From JAIBJP01 sp035639875 (GTDB lineage: Bacteria > Actinomycetota > Thermoleophilia > Gaiellales > Gaiellaceae), in NCBI GenBank assembly GCA_035639875.1, contig DASQXE010000108.1, forward strand, positions 1 to 11,357: a stretch of DNA of 11,357 nt, given 5' to 3'. Every line of letters begins with the position of its first letter. Position 1 is the first letter of the stretch. The notes beneath the pieces were generated by a model. The model searched no databases, had not been told where the DNA came from, and saw only the letters and a program-made list of their open reading frames with translations. The position numbers and the translations under genes were made by a program. Below are positions 6,102 through 11,357 of this stretch, in pieces.

Positions 6102-6523
6102 CGGTCGAGCGCAATCGCGACGAGCTCGTCGAGTCCGGTGCCGAGCTCCTCCGCGCGGGTGCGCTGGAGCCTGTCACGCAGGACGGAGACGATCTCGCCG
6201 CGCGGCCTCCGGTTGACGAAGACGACGAAGCGGAAGCCGAACTTGTCCTCGTAGGCCTTGTTTAGATGGCGTAGGGCGGCGAGGAGGGCGGGATCGTCGT
6301 CGGAGCCCTGCTCCTCGCCCGAGCGGGCCGAGCCGCCGCTCTCGCCGATGCGCGGATGGGTGTTGAGCGCCTCGATCCTCGCCTCCTCGGGCAGCTCCTC
6401 GAGCACGGCGCGCGCCTGGCCGAGGGGGTCCTCGCGCCGCGCGAGCTCCTCTGTCAGGCGCGTATGGCCCTCGAAGAGCGCGTCGAGCTGGTCCACGCTC
6501 AGCTGCCGCGGTAACTGGTGCAC
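6086..6523 (-). CDS. uraD: OHCU decarboxylase
   Basis: 145 residues. The enzyme (2-oxo-4-hydroxy-4-carboxy-5-ureidoimidazoline decarboxylase) makes S-(+)-allantoin from OHCU, the third step from urate. The all-helical domain shows EALNTHPRIG (51-60), with His56 the catalytic histidine of the family. SGEEQGSDD (68-76) holds the Glu-Gln pair, and YEDKFGFRFVVFVNRRPRGEI (91-111) is the signature. The GTG at 6521-6523 overlaps the upstream uraH gene by 25 bp. A second GTG at 6494-6496 begins 2 nt after the uraH stop and would remove nine residues; both are plausible. Codon 4 of the longer form is TTA. In Bacillus this domain is fused to the N-terminus of urate oxidase (PucL); here the two are separate overlapping genes in the same order. 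Confidence 0.92.
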   Translation of the reverse strand: MHQLPRQLSVDQLDALFEGHTRLTEELARREDPLGQARAVLEELPEEARIEALNTHPRIGESGGSARSGEEQGSDDDPALLAALRHLNKAYEDKFGFRFVVFVNRRPRGEIVSVLRDRLQRTRAEELGTGLDELVAIALDRWQSR

Positions 6524-6789
6524 GAATAGGGGGAGAGGAGAAGCGGGACGTGGAGGTTTCCCGTGTCGTCTATCGAGACGTCGATCGCGATCCGCTGGAA
6601 AAACGGCGACGACACGGGCAGGAAAACCAGGCGGTAGACGCCGGGATCAGGAATCTCACCGAGCTCCCGGATGCGACCGTCGGCATCGGTTTCCTTCGCG
6701 GCCAGGAGCTCGTCGTCCCGGTAGAGCTCGACCCGGACGCCCTGGGCTGGCCGCCCCTGCTCGGTGTCGAGAACGTGAGTCGAGATCAC
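6499..6789 (-). CDS. uraH: 5-hydroxyisourate hydrolase (transthyretin-like)
   Basis: 96 residues, slightly shorter than most HIU hydrolases and with no signal peptide. It hydrolyses 5-hydroxyisourate to OHCU. The family tetrad is complete: His5 in STHVLDT, Arg39 in TDADGR, His80 in NLHVPLLLSPYS, and the terminal YRGS (93-96). It ends SCTSYRGS where STYRGS is more usual, a mild change. The usual HYHVPLLL is NLHVPLLL here, losing the first His but keeping the catalytic one. The GTG start at 6787-6789 overlaps the deaminase TGA in a 4-bp GTGA, so translation is coupled. It is the second gene of the operon. Confidence 0.93.
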   Translation of the reverse strand: MISTHVLDTEQGRPAQGVRVELYRDDELLAAKETDADGRIRELGEIPDPGVYRLVFLPVSSPFFQRIAIDVSIDDTGNLHVPLLLSPYSCTSYRGS

Positions 6790-8117
6790 GCCGCGAATCT
6801 TTGCGCCTGGCGGCGGTGCTCCGCGGCGATCTCGTGTTCGTCCGCACGAAGGAGGTGGCCTTCCCGGACGACGGGCGCGCCCCCCACGTACACGCGATCA
6901 GGCCGGTGGGGCGCCGTATGCACGAGCCCCGCGACGGGATCGTCGGCGCCGCCGAACTCGAGAGCATCGAGGCGCCAGATGGCGAAATCGGCGCACTTCC
7001 CAGGTTCGAGCGAGCCGAGGTCGTCGCGCCCCAGAACCTCGGCGCCGCCGCGAGTTGCCAGGCGAAGCGCTTCTCGCGCCGTCATCGCCTCCGGACCGCC
7101 GCGCGCGCGGGCGACAAGGAGGGCCTGTCTCGTCTCGAGGAGGAGGTCGCTGCGCTCGTTCGAGGCGGAGCCGTCCACGCCCAGCGCGACGGGAACGCTG
7201 CGGTCGAGCATCTCCCTTACCGGCGCTATGCCGGCGCCGAGGCGCATGTTCGAGGTCGGGCAATGGGCGACGCCGGTGCGCGTCTCTCCCATGCGCGCGA
7301 TGTCCGAGTGGCTGAGGTGAACGCAGTGCGCGCACCAGACGTCGTCCGCGAGCCAACCCACCTGCTCGAGATACTCGAGCGGGCGGCAGCCGAAGATGCC
7401 TTGGCAGTACGCCTCCTCCTCGACGGTCTCGGCGAGGTGCGTGTGCAGACGGAGGCCGAGCTCGCGCGCGAGGCTCGCCGATTCCATCATCAGCTCTTTC
7501 GAGGCCGAGAACGGGGAGCAGGGCGCGACCGAGACCTGGATCCGCGCGCCCGCACCGTGCTCGTGCAGCGCGGCGACCCGCTTCGTCTCCTCGAGGACGC
7601 GGTCGGGTTCCTCGACCAGCTCGTCGGGCGGGAGGCCGCCCTTTGACTCGCCGAGATCCATGGAGCCGCGCGCCGCGACAAGGCGGACGCCGAGCTCCCG
7701 CGCTGCCTCCACCTCGGCCTCGACGAGGCCGTCGGATCCGCGCGGGAAGACATAGTGGTGGTCGAAAACGGTCGTGCAGCCCGAGAGCGCGAGCTCGGCG
7801 AGACCCGCGCGGGCGGCCGCGTGCTCCGATGCCGCATCGATCCCCTGCCAGACGGGGTAGAGGGTCTTGAGCCAGGTGAACAGGTCGGCCTGCTGTGCCC
7901 GGGTGCGCGTGAGGTTCTGGTACAGGTGATGGTGGGCATTGACGAGGCCGGGCGTGACGAGGGCGCCGCCCAGGTTCTCGTATGCCTCCGCGGGGGGTGG
8001 GTTACCGCTTCCGATCTCCTCGACGAAGCCGTCGTCGACCAGCAGCCAGCCGTTCGCAATCTCGGTGCCGGCGTCGTCCATCGTGACGACGTGGGCGTTC
8101 GCGTAGAGCGTTCGCAT
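6786..8117 (-). CDS. 8-oxoguanine deaminase (amidohydrolase superfamily)
   Basis: 443 residues, full length. It is a cytosolic metal-dependent TIM-barrel hydrolase. Metal ligands are visible: His62 and His64 in NAHHHLYQNLTR, His227 in LHTHLAET, His264 in WCAHCVHLS and Asp315 in GVDGSASNE. FDHHYVFP (118-125) and GVAHCPTSNMRLGAGIAPVR (282-301) are typical of 8-oxoguanine deaminases and related ATZ/TRZ-type enzymes. The likely reaction is 8-oxoguanine to urate plus ammonia, feeding the three downstream urate-degrading enzymes. Guanine, isoxanthopterin or another aminated heterocycle cannot be ruled out from sequence. ATG 8115-8117 is preceded by AGGA at 7-nt spacing and gives the usual start 'ANAHVVTMD'. 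It is the first gene of the operon and is divergent from cax with only 14 bp between. Confidence 0.92.
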   Translation of the reverse strand: MRTLYANAHVVTMDDAGTEIANGWLLVDDGFVEEIGSGNPPPAEAYENLGGALVTPGLVNAHHHLYQNLTRTRAQQADLFTWLKTLYPVWQGIDAASEHAAARAGLAELALSGCTTVFDHHYVFPRGSDGLVEAEVEAARELGVRLVAARGSMDLGESKGGLPPDELVEEPDRVLEETKRVAALHEHGAGARIQVSVAPCSPFSASKELMMESASLARELGLRLHTHLAETVEEEAYCQGIFGCRPLEYLEQVGWLADDVWCAHCVHLSHSDIARMGETRTGVAHCPTSNMRLGAGIAPVREMLDRSVPVALGVDGSASNERSDLLLETRQALLVARARGGPEAMTAREALRLATRGGAEVLGRDDLGSLEPGKCADFAIWRLDALEFGGADDPVAGLVHTAPHRPDRVYVGGAPVVREGHLLRADEHEIAAEHRRQAQRFAA

Positions 8118-8131
8118 GGCAGGATCCTCTC
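8118..8131. promoter_or_regulatory. Shared palindromic ribosome-binding site between divergent genes
   Basis: The entire gap between the start codons is GGC-AGGATCCT-CTC. AGGATCCT is a perfect palindrome, so each strand reads AGGA followed by 7 nt and ATG. The same eight base pairs thus serve as Shine-Dalgarno for the deaminase operon and for cax. There is no room for promoters, so each gene's promoter must lie inside the 5' part of the other, and the two mRNAs would be complementary at their 5' ends. Confidence 0.6.
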
Positions 8132-9184
8132 ATGCTGGCGGGGCTGACCGTGCGCGAGCGCGGCCTTTTAGCGGCGGTCGCAGCCGGGACCGCTGTGGCA
8201 GCGGCGTTGCGATTCGGCGGAGCGCCCGACGTGGCAGTCTTCATCGTCGCGGCGGTCGGTCTCGCCGGGCTCGCCTGGGTCGTCTCGTTCGCCACGGAAG
8301 CGCTCGGAGAGCGCTTCGGGCCGGCGGTCACGGGCCTCCTGCAGTCGACGTTGGGCAACCTGCCGGAGCTCTTCGTCGTCCTGTTCGCCCTCTCGGCCGG
8401 TGAGCTCGTCGTCGCGCAGTACTCCGTCCTCGGCTCCATCTTCGCCAACGCGCTGCTCGTCCTCGGGCTCGTCCTCGTGGCCGGCGCGCGCGCGGGCGGC
8501 GGGCTCATGCGCTTCCACAGCCGTCTGCCGAAGGACACGGCCACGCTCCTCTTCCTGGCCATCTTCATCATCGCGCTGCTCGGCCTGTCCAACGACGTGG
8601 GCGACCGCGCGAGCCGGCACCAGGTGGAGATCTCGGCGATCGGAGCAGTGGTCCTGCTGGGTGTCTATGCGCTCTGGTTGCTCTCATATCTGCGCGGCGG
8701 CGGGACGGGGGTGGCGCTGCATCCGCGCGTTCCCCTCGCGCTGTCGATTGGATTGCTCGCCGCGAGCGGCATTGCCGCGGCCTTTGTCTCCGACTGGTTT
8801 GTGGGCGCGCTTGACCAGGCGGTCAAGACGCTCGGCATCTCGAAGCAGTTCACGGGGTTGGTGATCGTGGCGATCGCCGGGAACGCGGTCGAGAACGTGG
8901 TCGGGATCACGCTGGCGGCGAAGGGGCAGAGCGACCTGGCGATCTCCGTCGTCGAGAACTCGGTCGCGCAGATCGCCGTCTTTCTCTTCCCGGCGCTCGT
9001 TCTCATCTCGCTCTTCTTCGAGACCCGGATGACGTTCGTCGTCCCGGGCGTCTACGTGGGCGCGCTCCTCCTGATGGCGATCGCCGTGTGGCAGATAACC
9101 GGCGACGGGAAGGCGGCCGAATTCGAAGGCTTCGCCCTCATCGGCCTCTACGCCATCCTCGCCGTCCTCACCTTCTACGAGTAG
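8132..9184 (+). CDS. cax: Ca2+/H+ antiporter (CaCA/CAX family)
   Basis: 350 residues, normal length, with about 10-11 hydrophobic helices in two homologous halves. The first alpha repeat is GLLQSTLGNLPELFVVLFAL (68-87), with the conserved Glu79, followed by VAQYSVLGSIFANALLVLG (94-112). The second is IVAIAGNAVENVVGITLAAK (245-264), with Glu254, followed by ENSVAQIAVFLFPAL (275-289). In CAX proteins these acidic residues bind Ca2+ and H+. The second repeat reads GNAVEN where GNAxEH is usual, and VENS where xGSS is common, so this is a slightly divergent branch. It exports Ca2+ across the inner membrane using the proton gradient. ATG 8132 has the shared AGGATCCT Shine-Dalgarno. L13 is a TTA codon. 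The gene is followed by 246 bp of non-coding DNA. Confidence 0.9.
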   Translation: MLAGLTVRERGLLAAVAAGTAVAAALRFGGAPDVAVFIVAAVGLAGLAWVVSFATEALGERFGPAVTGLLQSTLGNLPELFVVLFALSAGELVVAQYSVLGSIFANALLVLGLVLVAGARAGGGLMRFHSRLPKDTATLLFLAIFIIALLGLSNDVGDRASRHQVEISAIGAVVLLGVYALWLLSYLRGGGTGVALHPRVPLALSIGLLAASGIAAAFVSDWFVGALDQAVKTLGISKQFTGLVIVAIAGNAVENVVGITLAAKGQSDLAISVVENSVAQIAVFLFPALVLISLFFETRMTFVVPGVYVGALLLMAIAVWQITGDGKAAEFEGFALIGLYAILAVLTFYE

Positions 9185-9192
9185 GCCAAAAG

Positions 9193-9225
9193 GGCCATGG
9201 CCGGGGTCTGACCCCGGACGTGTCC
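9193..9225. repeat. REP-like palindrome, copy 1
   Basis: The core CCGGGGTCTGACCCCGG (9201-9217) is a perfect palindrome around a central T. Eight-base outer arms add imperfect pairing (5 of 8 positions, one of them G-T). The 17-base core recurs exactly at 9318-9334. Short GGGGTC(A/T)GACCCC palindromes scattered between genes are typical of REP sequences moved by REP-associated tyrosine transposases, but no such transposase is in the window, so origin is inferred. Confidence 0.7.
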
Positions 9226-9309
9226 ATTTGCGGCGTGCTCTCGACTTCGGCCGCTGGCGCGAACGCTGGGTCCATGCGGTCGATTGGCCGGTTCGGTCGA
9301 GATCGAAAG

Positions 9310-9342
9310 AGACATGACCGGGGTCTGACCCCGGCCACGTCC
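9310..9342. repeat. REP-like palindrome, copy 2
   Basis: The core at 9318-9334 is identical to copy 1 and lies 117 bp downstream in the same orientation. The outer arms (AGACATGA and CCACGTCC) resemble those of copy 1 but have drifted, with about 5 of 8 positions still able to pair. Both copies also share a GTCC followed by ATTTG or ATTGG on the right flank, which supports an origin from one longer unit. Confidence 0.7.
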
Positions 9343-9362
9343 GATTGGGTCGGTAGTTTCGA

Positions 9363-9382
9363 CGCAGGCGACGAGGCCTGCG
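9363..9382 (+). promoter_or_regulatory. Alternative hairpin that competes with the pre-amt terminator
   Basis: CGCAGGC (9363-9369) pairs with GCCTGCG (9376-9382) over a 6-nt loop, giving a 7-bp stem. Its 3' arm is part of the 5' arm of the terminator hairpin at 9373-9403, so the two structures exclude each other. That is the geometry of an antiterminator/terminator pair. No known riboswitch class was recognised. Confidence 0.4.
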
Positions 9383-9407
9383 GAGCACCCGCTCCCGGGC
9401 CTCTTTT
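9373..9407 (+). terminator. Strong intrinsic-terminator-like hairpin just upstream of amt
   Basis: GAGGCCTGCGGAGC (9373-9386) pairs with GCTCCCGGGCCTC (9391-9403) around an ACCC loop: 13 pairs including one G-T, and one bulged C. TTTT (9404-9407) follows. It could end the cax transcript. However, only 23 nt separate the T run from the amt start codon and no promoter-like box lies in them, so amt transcripts most likely cross or begin within this element. Confidence 0.65.
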
Positions 9408-9430
9408 GCGTTCCGAGGGAGGCGAGGCGG

Positions 9431-10771
9431 ATGAAGACGGCGGATCTGGTGATTGCGGCGAACACGGTCTGGGTCGTGCTCGCGGCCGTGCTCGTGATGT
9501 TCATGCAGGCGGGCTTCGCCTTCCTGGAAGCGGGCCTAACTCGCATGAAGAACGCCGCGCACATCGCCGGCAAGAACGTCCTCATCTTCGGGCTCTGCTC
9601 GCTCGTGTATTGGGCTTTAGGCTTCGGCCTCGCCTTCGGAGACGGGAACGCGCTCGTCGGCACCGCCGGGTTCGCGCCCAGCGTCGATGCGCTTCTCGGC
9701 GTCGCCAAGGCCCCGTACTCCTTCTTCGCCTCCATTCCCGGCGCGAGCGCCTACCTCTTCGAGGTCGTCTTTGCCGGCGTCTCGGTGGCCATCGTCTGGG
9801 GAGCGATGGCTGAGCGGGCGAAGCTCTGGGTCTACTTCGCCTTCGGCGCCGCCTTCACCCTCATCTACTCCGTCGTCTCCCACTGGGTCTGGCATTCGAG
9901 CGGTTGGCTCTACTCGCTCGGCATGCAGGATTTCGCCGGCTCGACGGTCGTCCACTTGCAGGGAGCTCTGGCCGCCCTCGCCGGCGCACTCCTCCTCGGC
10001 CCCCGCATCGGCCGCTTCGGCAAGGACGGGCGCGCGCACCCGATCCCCGGCCACAACATGCCCTACGCCGTCCTCGGGACGCTCATCCTCTGGTTCGGCT
10101 GGTTCGGCTTCAACCCCGGCTCGACTCTGGGGATCGTCTCGGGCGACCGGCTCGGTTACTTCGGCTACGTCGCGCTGACGACCAACCTCGCCGCAGCTGC
10201 CGGAGCCCTCGGCGGGATCGGTTCAGCTTGGCTGGCGCTCCGCAAACCGGACATCGGGATGATGCTGAACGGCGTCATCGCCGCGCTCGTCGCCGTGACC
10301 GCGGCCTCGGGCTTCGTCGCTCCGTGGGCGGCGATCGTGATCGGCGCCGTCGCAGGCGCGATCGCGGTGTACGGCGTCCTCTTCGTCGAGCGCCTGCGGA
10401 TCGACGATCCAATCGGCGCCGTCGCCGTGCACGGGTTCTCGGGGGTCTGGGGGACGCTTGCGACCGGCCTTTTCGCAGTCCCCGCCCTCGCAGCCAACCT
10501 CGCCACGGGCACCGGGGGGCTCGTCTACACGGGCAGCTTCCACCAGCTCGGCGTCCAGGCGCTCGGCATCGGCGCGGTCGGCGCGTTCACCTTCACCGCC
10601 TCGTTCGCGGTCCTCTGGACGATGAAGGCGCTCTTCGGCATCCGCGCGGAAGCCGAGCGCGAGACCGCCGGCCTGGACGTCTCCGAGCACGGCCAGGCGG
10701 GGTACCCCGAGCTCTACCCGCGCCTGTACGAGCTCGAGCGGCTGGAGGCGAACCTCCGCGAAGCCGCGTAA
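9431..10771 (+). CDS. amt: Ammonium transporter (Amt/MEP/Rh family)
   Basis: 446 residues with about 11 transmembrane helices. Pore residues are recognisable: QAGFAFLEAG (26-35), Phe114 and Phe227 at the two gating positions (FGWFGFNPGS, 222-231), Trp159 in SSGWL, Asp167 in QDFAGSTVVH, and the twin histidines His175 and His334 (VAVHGFSGVWGT). The C-terminal tail keeps GLDVSEHGQAGYPE (414-427), the segment that couples subunits and contacts PII proteins in known Amts. The trimeric protein moves ammonium into the cell. No glnK neighbour is present, which is unusual for amt genes. ATG 9431 has a good Shine-Dalgarno (GGGAGG, 9417-9422). L63 is TTA. It sits downstream of a terminator-like hairpin and beside purine catabolism genes that release ammonia. 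Confidence 0.96.
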   Translation: MKTADLVIAANTVWVVLAAVLVMFMQAGFAFLEAGLTRMKNAAHIAGKNVLIFGLCSLVYWALGFGLAFGDGNALVGTAGFAPSVDALLGVAKAPYSFFASIPGASAYLFEVVFAGVSVAIVWGAMAERAKLWVYFAFGAAFTLIYSVVSHWVWHSSGWLYSLGMQDFAGSTVVHLQGALAALAGALLLGPRIGRFGKDGRAHPIPGHNMPYAVLGTLILWFGWFGFNPGSTLGIVSGDRLGYFGYVALTTNLAAAAGALGGIGSAWLALRKPDIGMMLNGVIAALVAVTAASGFVAPWAAIVIGAVAGAIAVYGVLFVERLRIDDPIGAVAVHGFSGVWGTLATGLFAVPALAANLATGTGGLVYTGSFHQLGVQALGIGAVGAFTFTASFAVLWTMKALFGIRAEAERETAGLDVSEHGQAGYPELYPRLYELERLEANLREAA

Positions 10772-10804
10772 CTGCGGCTCGCGTTCGGGCGTTTAACCCC
10801 CACG

Positions 10805-10975
10805 ATGTGCGCCCTCTGCGGATCCCCACACATCTCTGAGCCCGGCTTCTGCCTCAGTTGCACGATTGAGATCCGGCGCGAGTTCTACGCCGGCTTAGAG
10901 CGCCTGTACGAGTACCTCGCTGCCTGGGCCGCGTTCGAGGAGTGGGAAGCGGCCCACCCGGTGGAGACGCACTGA
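10805..10975 (+). CDS. Small zinc-ribbon-like protein (56 residues)
   Basis: I do not recognise a named family. The 56-residue product starts MCALCGSPHISEPGFCLSC, with Cys2, Cys5, Cys16 and Cys19 forming a CxxC-x10-CxxC pattern that should bind one Zn2+. A helical part rich in aromatic and acidic residues follows (REFYAGLERLYEYLAAWAAF, then EEWEAAHP). The two regular CxxC pairs and a closing TGA make chance unlikely. The ATG lies 33 bp after the amt stop with no Shine-Dalgarno (the sequence before it is TTTAACCCCCACG), so it may be leaderless or coupled to amt. L31 is TTA. It lies between amt and an XdhC gene in the same direction. It could be a small regulatory or adaptor protein; that is inference only. 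Confidence 0.72.
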   Translation: MCALCGSPHISEPGFCLSCTIEIRREFYAGLERLYEYLAAWAAFEEWEAAHPVETH

Positions 10976-10991
10976 GTCCGCTCGGCGCGCG

Positions 10992-10997
10992 TATGCT
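10992..10997 (+). promoter_or_regulatory. Candidate -10 box for the xdhC-like gene (leaderless type)
   Basis: TATGCT fits TANNNT and is followed by 8 nt and the GTG start at 11006. The nearby GGGA is adjacent to the GTG, too close for a Shine-Dalgarno. TATGCTCGCC closely matches the TAGGCTCGCC found at the same place before cofE, which supports a shared promoter style. No -35 element is evident. Confidence 0.4.
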
Positions 10998-11005
10998 CGC
11001 CGGGA

Positions 11006-11357
11006 GTGCGTGAGATCCTCGACACGCTCGAGCGTTGGACCGCCGAGGGCCTCAACGTCGCCACGGCGACGCTCGTCCGCACGGAACGCTCCGCGCCGCG
11101 CGAGCCCGGCGCGGCCCTGGCGGTCTCGGAAAAGGGCGACGTCGTCGGCTCGCTGACCGGCGGGTGCATCGAGCCCGCTCTCTACGAGGAGGCGCGGGCC
11201 GTGCTTGCCGGCGGACCGCCTCGCCTGACCGCCTACGGGATCGAGGACGAGGACGCCTTCGAGGCCGGGCTTCCCTGCGGCGGCACGGTGCACGTGTTCA
11301 TAGCTCAGAGCAACCGTGACCTCGTCGCGGAGCTCGCGGCCGCCGTTCGATCCGATA
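11006..11357 (+). CDS. xdhC: XdhC/CoxI-family protein, N-terminal part (runs off the window)
   Basis: 117 residues are visible before the window ends. VREILDTLERWTAEGLNVAT leads into ATLVRTERSAPREPGAALAV (21-40), GSLTGGCIEPALYEEARAVL (48-67), and YGIEDEDAFEAGLPCGGTVHVF (77-98). This order and the two Cys motifs (GGC 52-54, CGG 91-93) define the XdhC/CoxI N-terminal domain. XdhC binds and sulfurates the molybdenum cofactor before its insertion into xanthine dehydrogenase; CoxI-type paralogues serve CO-dehydrogenase-like enzymes, so the client enzyme is uncertain. Proximity to the urate pathway favours xanthine dehydrogenase. The start is GTG 11006; the frame is closed upstream by the TGA at 10973-10975. 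The C-terminal Rossmann domain is beyond the window. Confidence 0.88.
   Translation, partial: MREILDTLERWTAEGLNVATATLVRTERSAPREPGAALAVSEKGDVVGSLTGGCIEPALYEEARAVLAGGPPRLTAYGIEDEDAFEAGLPCGGTVHVFIAQSNRDLVAELAAAVRSD

Noticed and set aside
4029..10897. TTA leucine codons in cofE, uraD, cax, amt and the 56-residue gene, as in bldA-type control
   Set aside because: TTA is rare in GC-rich genomes, but five scattered codons without a genome-wide count or a known bldA-like tRNA here do not support a regulon.
10720..10912. 13-bp direct repeat GCGCCTGTACGAG in the end of amt (10720-10732) and in the small Zn-ribbon gene (10900-10912)
   Set aside because: It encodes the common residues RLYE in both frames and has no similarity beyond it, so it is probably shared codon use rather than duplication.

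Overview
The window is GC-rich (my estimate is about two thirds G+C), with frequent GTG starts and tightly packed genes. It looks like a chromosomal segment of an actinobacterium. A coenzyme F420 gene and several genes with a TANNNT box only 6-8 nt before the start codon (leaderless style) fit Actinomycetota, perhaps a deep class such as Thermoleophilia, but the sequence alone does not prove the lineage. No rRNA, tRNA, CRISPR array, integrase or transposase gene was found.

Layout. Bases 1-107 hold the 3' end of a + strand gene, possibly a TPR/ATPase-type regulator. Two minus-strand genes follow: a glutathione S-transferase-like protein (214-810) and, upstream of it, an MpaB-family (DUF2236) oxygenase-like protein (864-1736). 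After a 265-bp divergent gap comes a + strand run of membrane-protein genes: CorA-type channel (2002-2967), DUF1003 protein (3002-3406) and YetF/DUF421 protein (3410-3958). It ends with CofE, the F420-0:gamma-glutamyl ligase (3969-4661).

The core of the window is a minus-strand purine-catabolism operon (8117 down to 4630). In transcription order it encodes 8-oxoguanine deaminase, 5-hydroxyisourate hydrolase, OHCU decarboxylase, urate oxidase, and an unassigned double-hotdog protein. Every junction overlaps (4, 25, 16 and 4 bp). The four enzymes would convert 8-oxoguanine to urate and then to S-allantoin. The hotdog protein is translationally coupled to urate oxidase and has no known place in this pathway.

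Divergent from the operon, with only 14 bp between start codons, is a Ca2+/H+ antiporter (8132-9184). Then comes a 246-bp intergenic region with two copies of a palindromic repeat and a strong terminator-like hairpin that overlaps a competing hairpin just before amt (9431-10771). A 56-residue Zn-ribbon-like protein (10805-10975) follows. The window ends in an XdhC-family gene (11006 to the edge), whose usual role in xanthine dehydrogenase maturation suggests the purine theme continues to the right.

Most worth a second look: the urate-oxidase-coupled hotdog protein, the possible attenuator before amt, the shared palindromic ribosome-binding site at 8121-8128, the five-codon upstream ORF before DUF1003, and the small Zn-ribbon protein.
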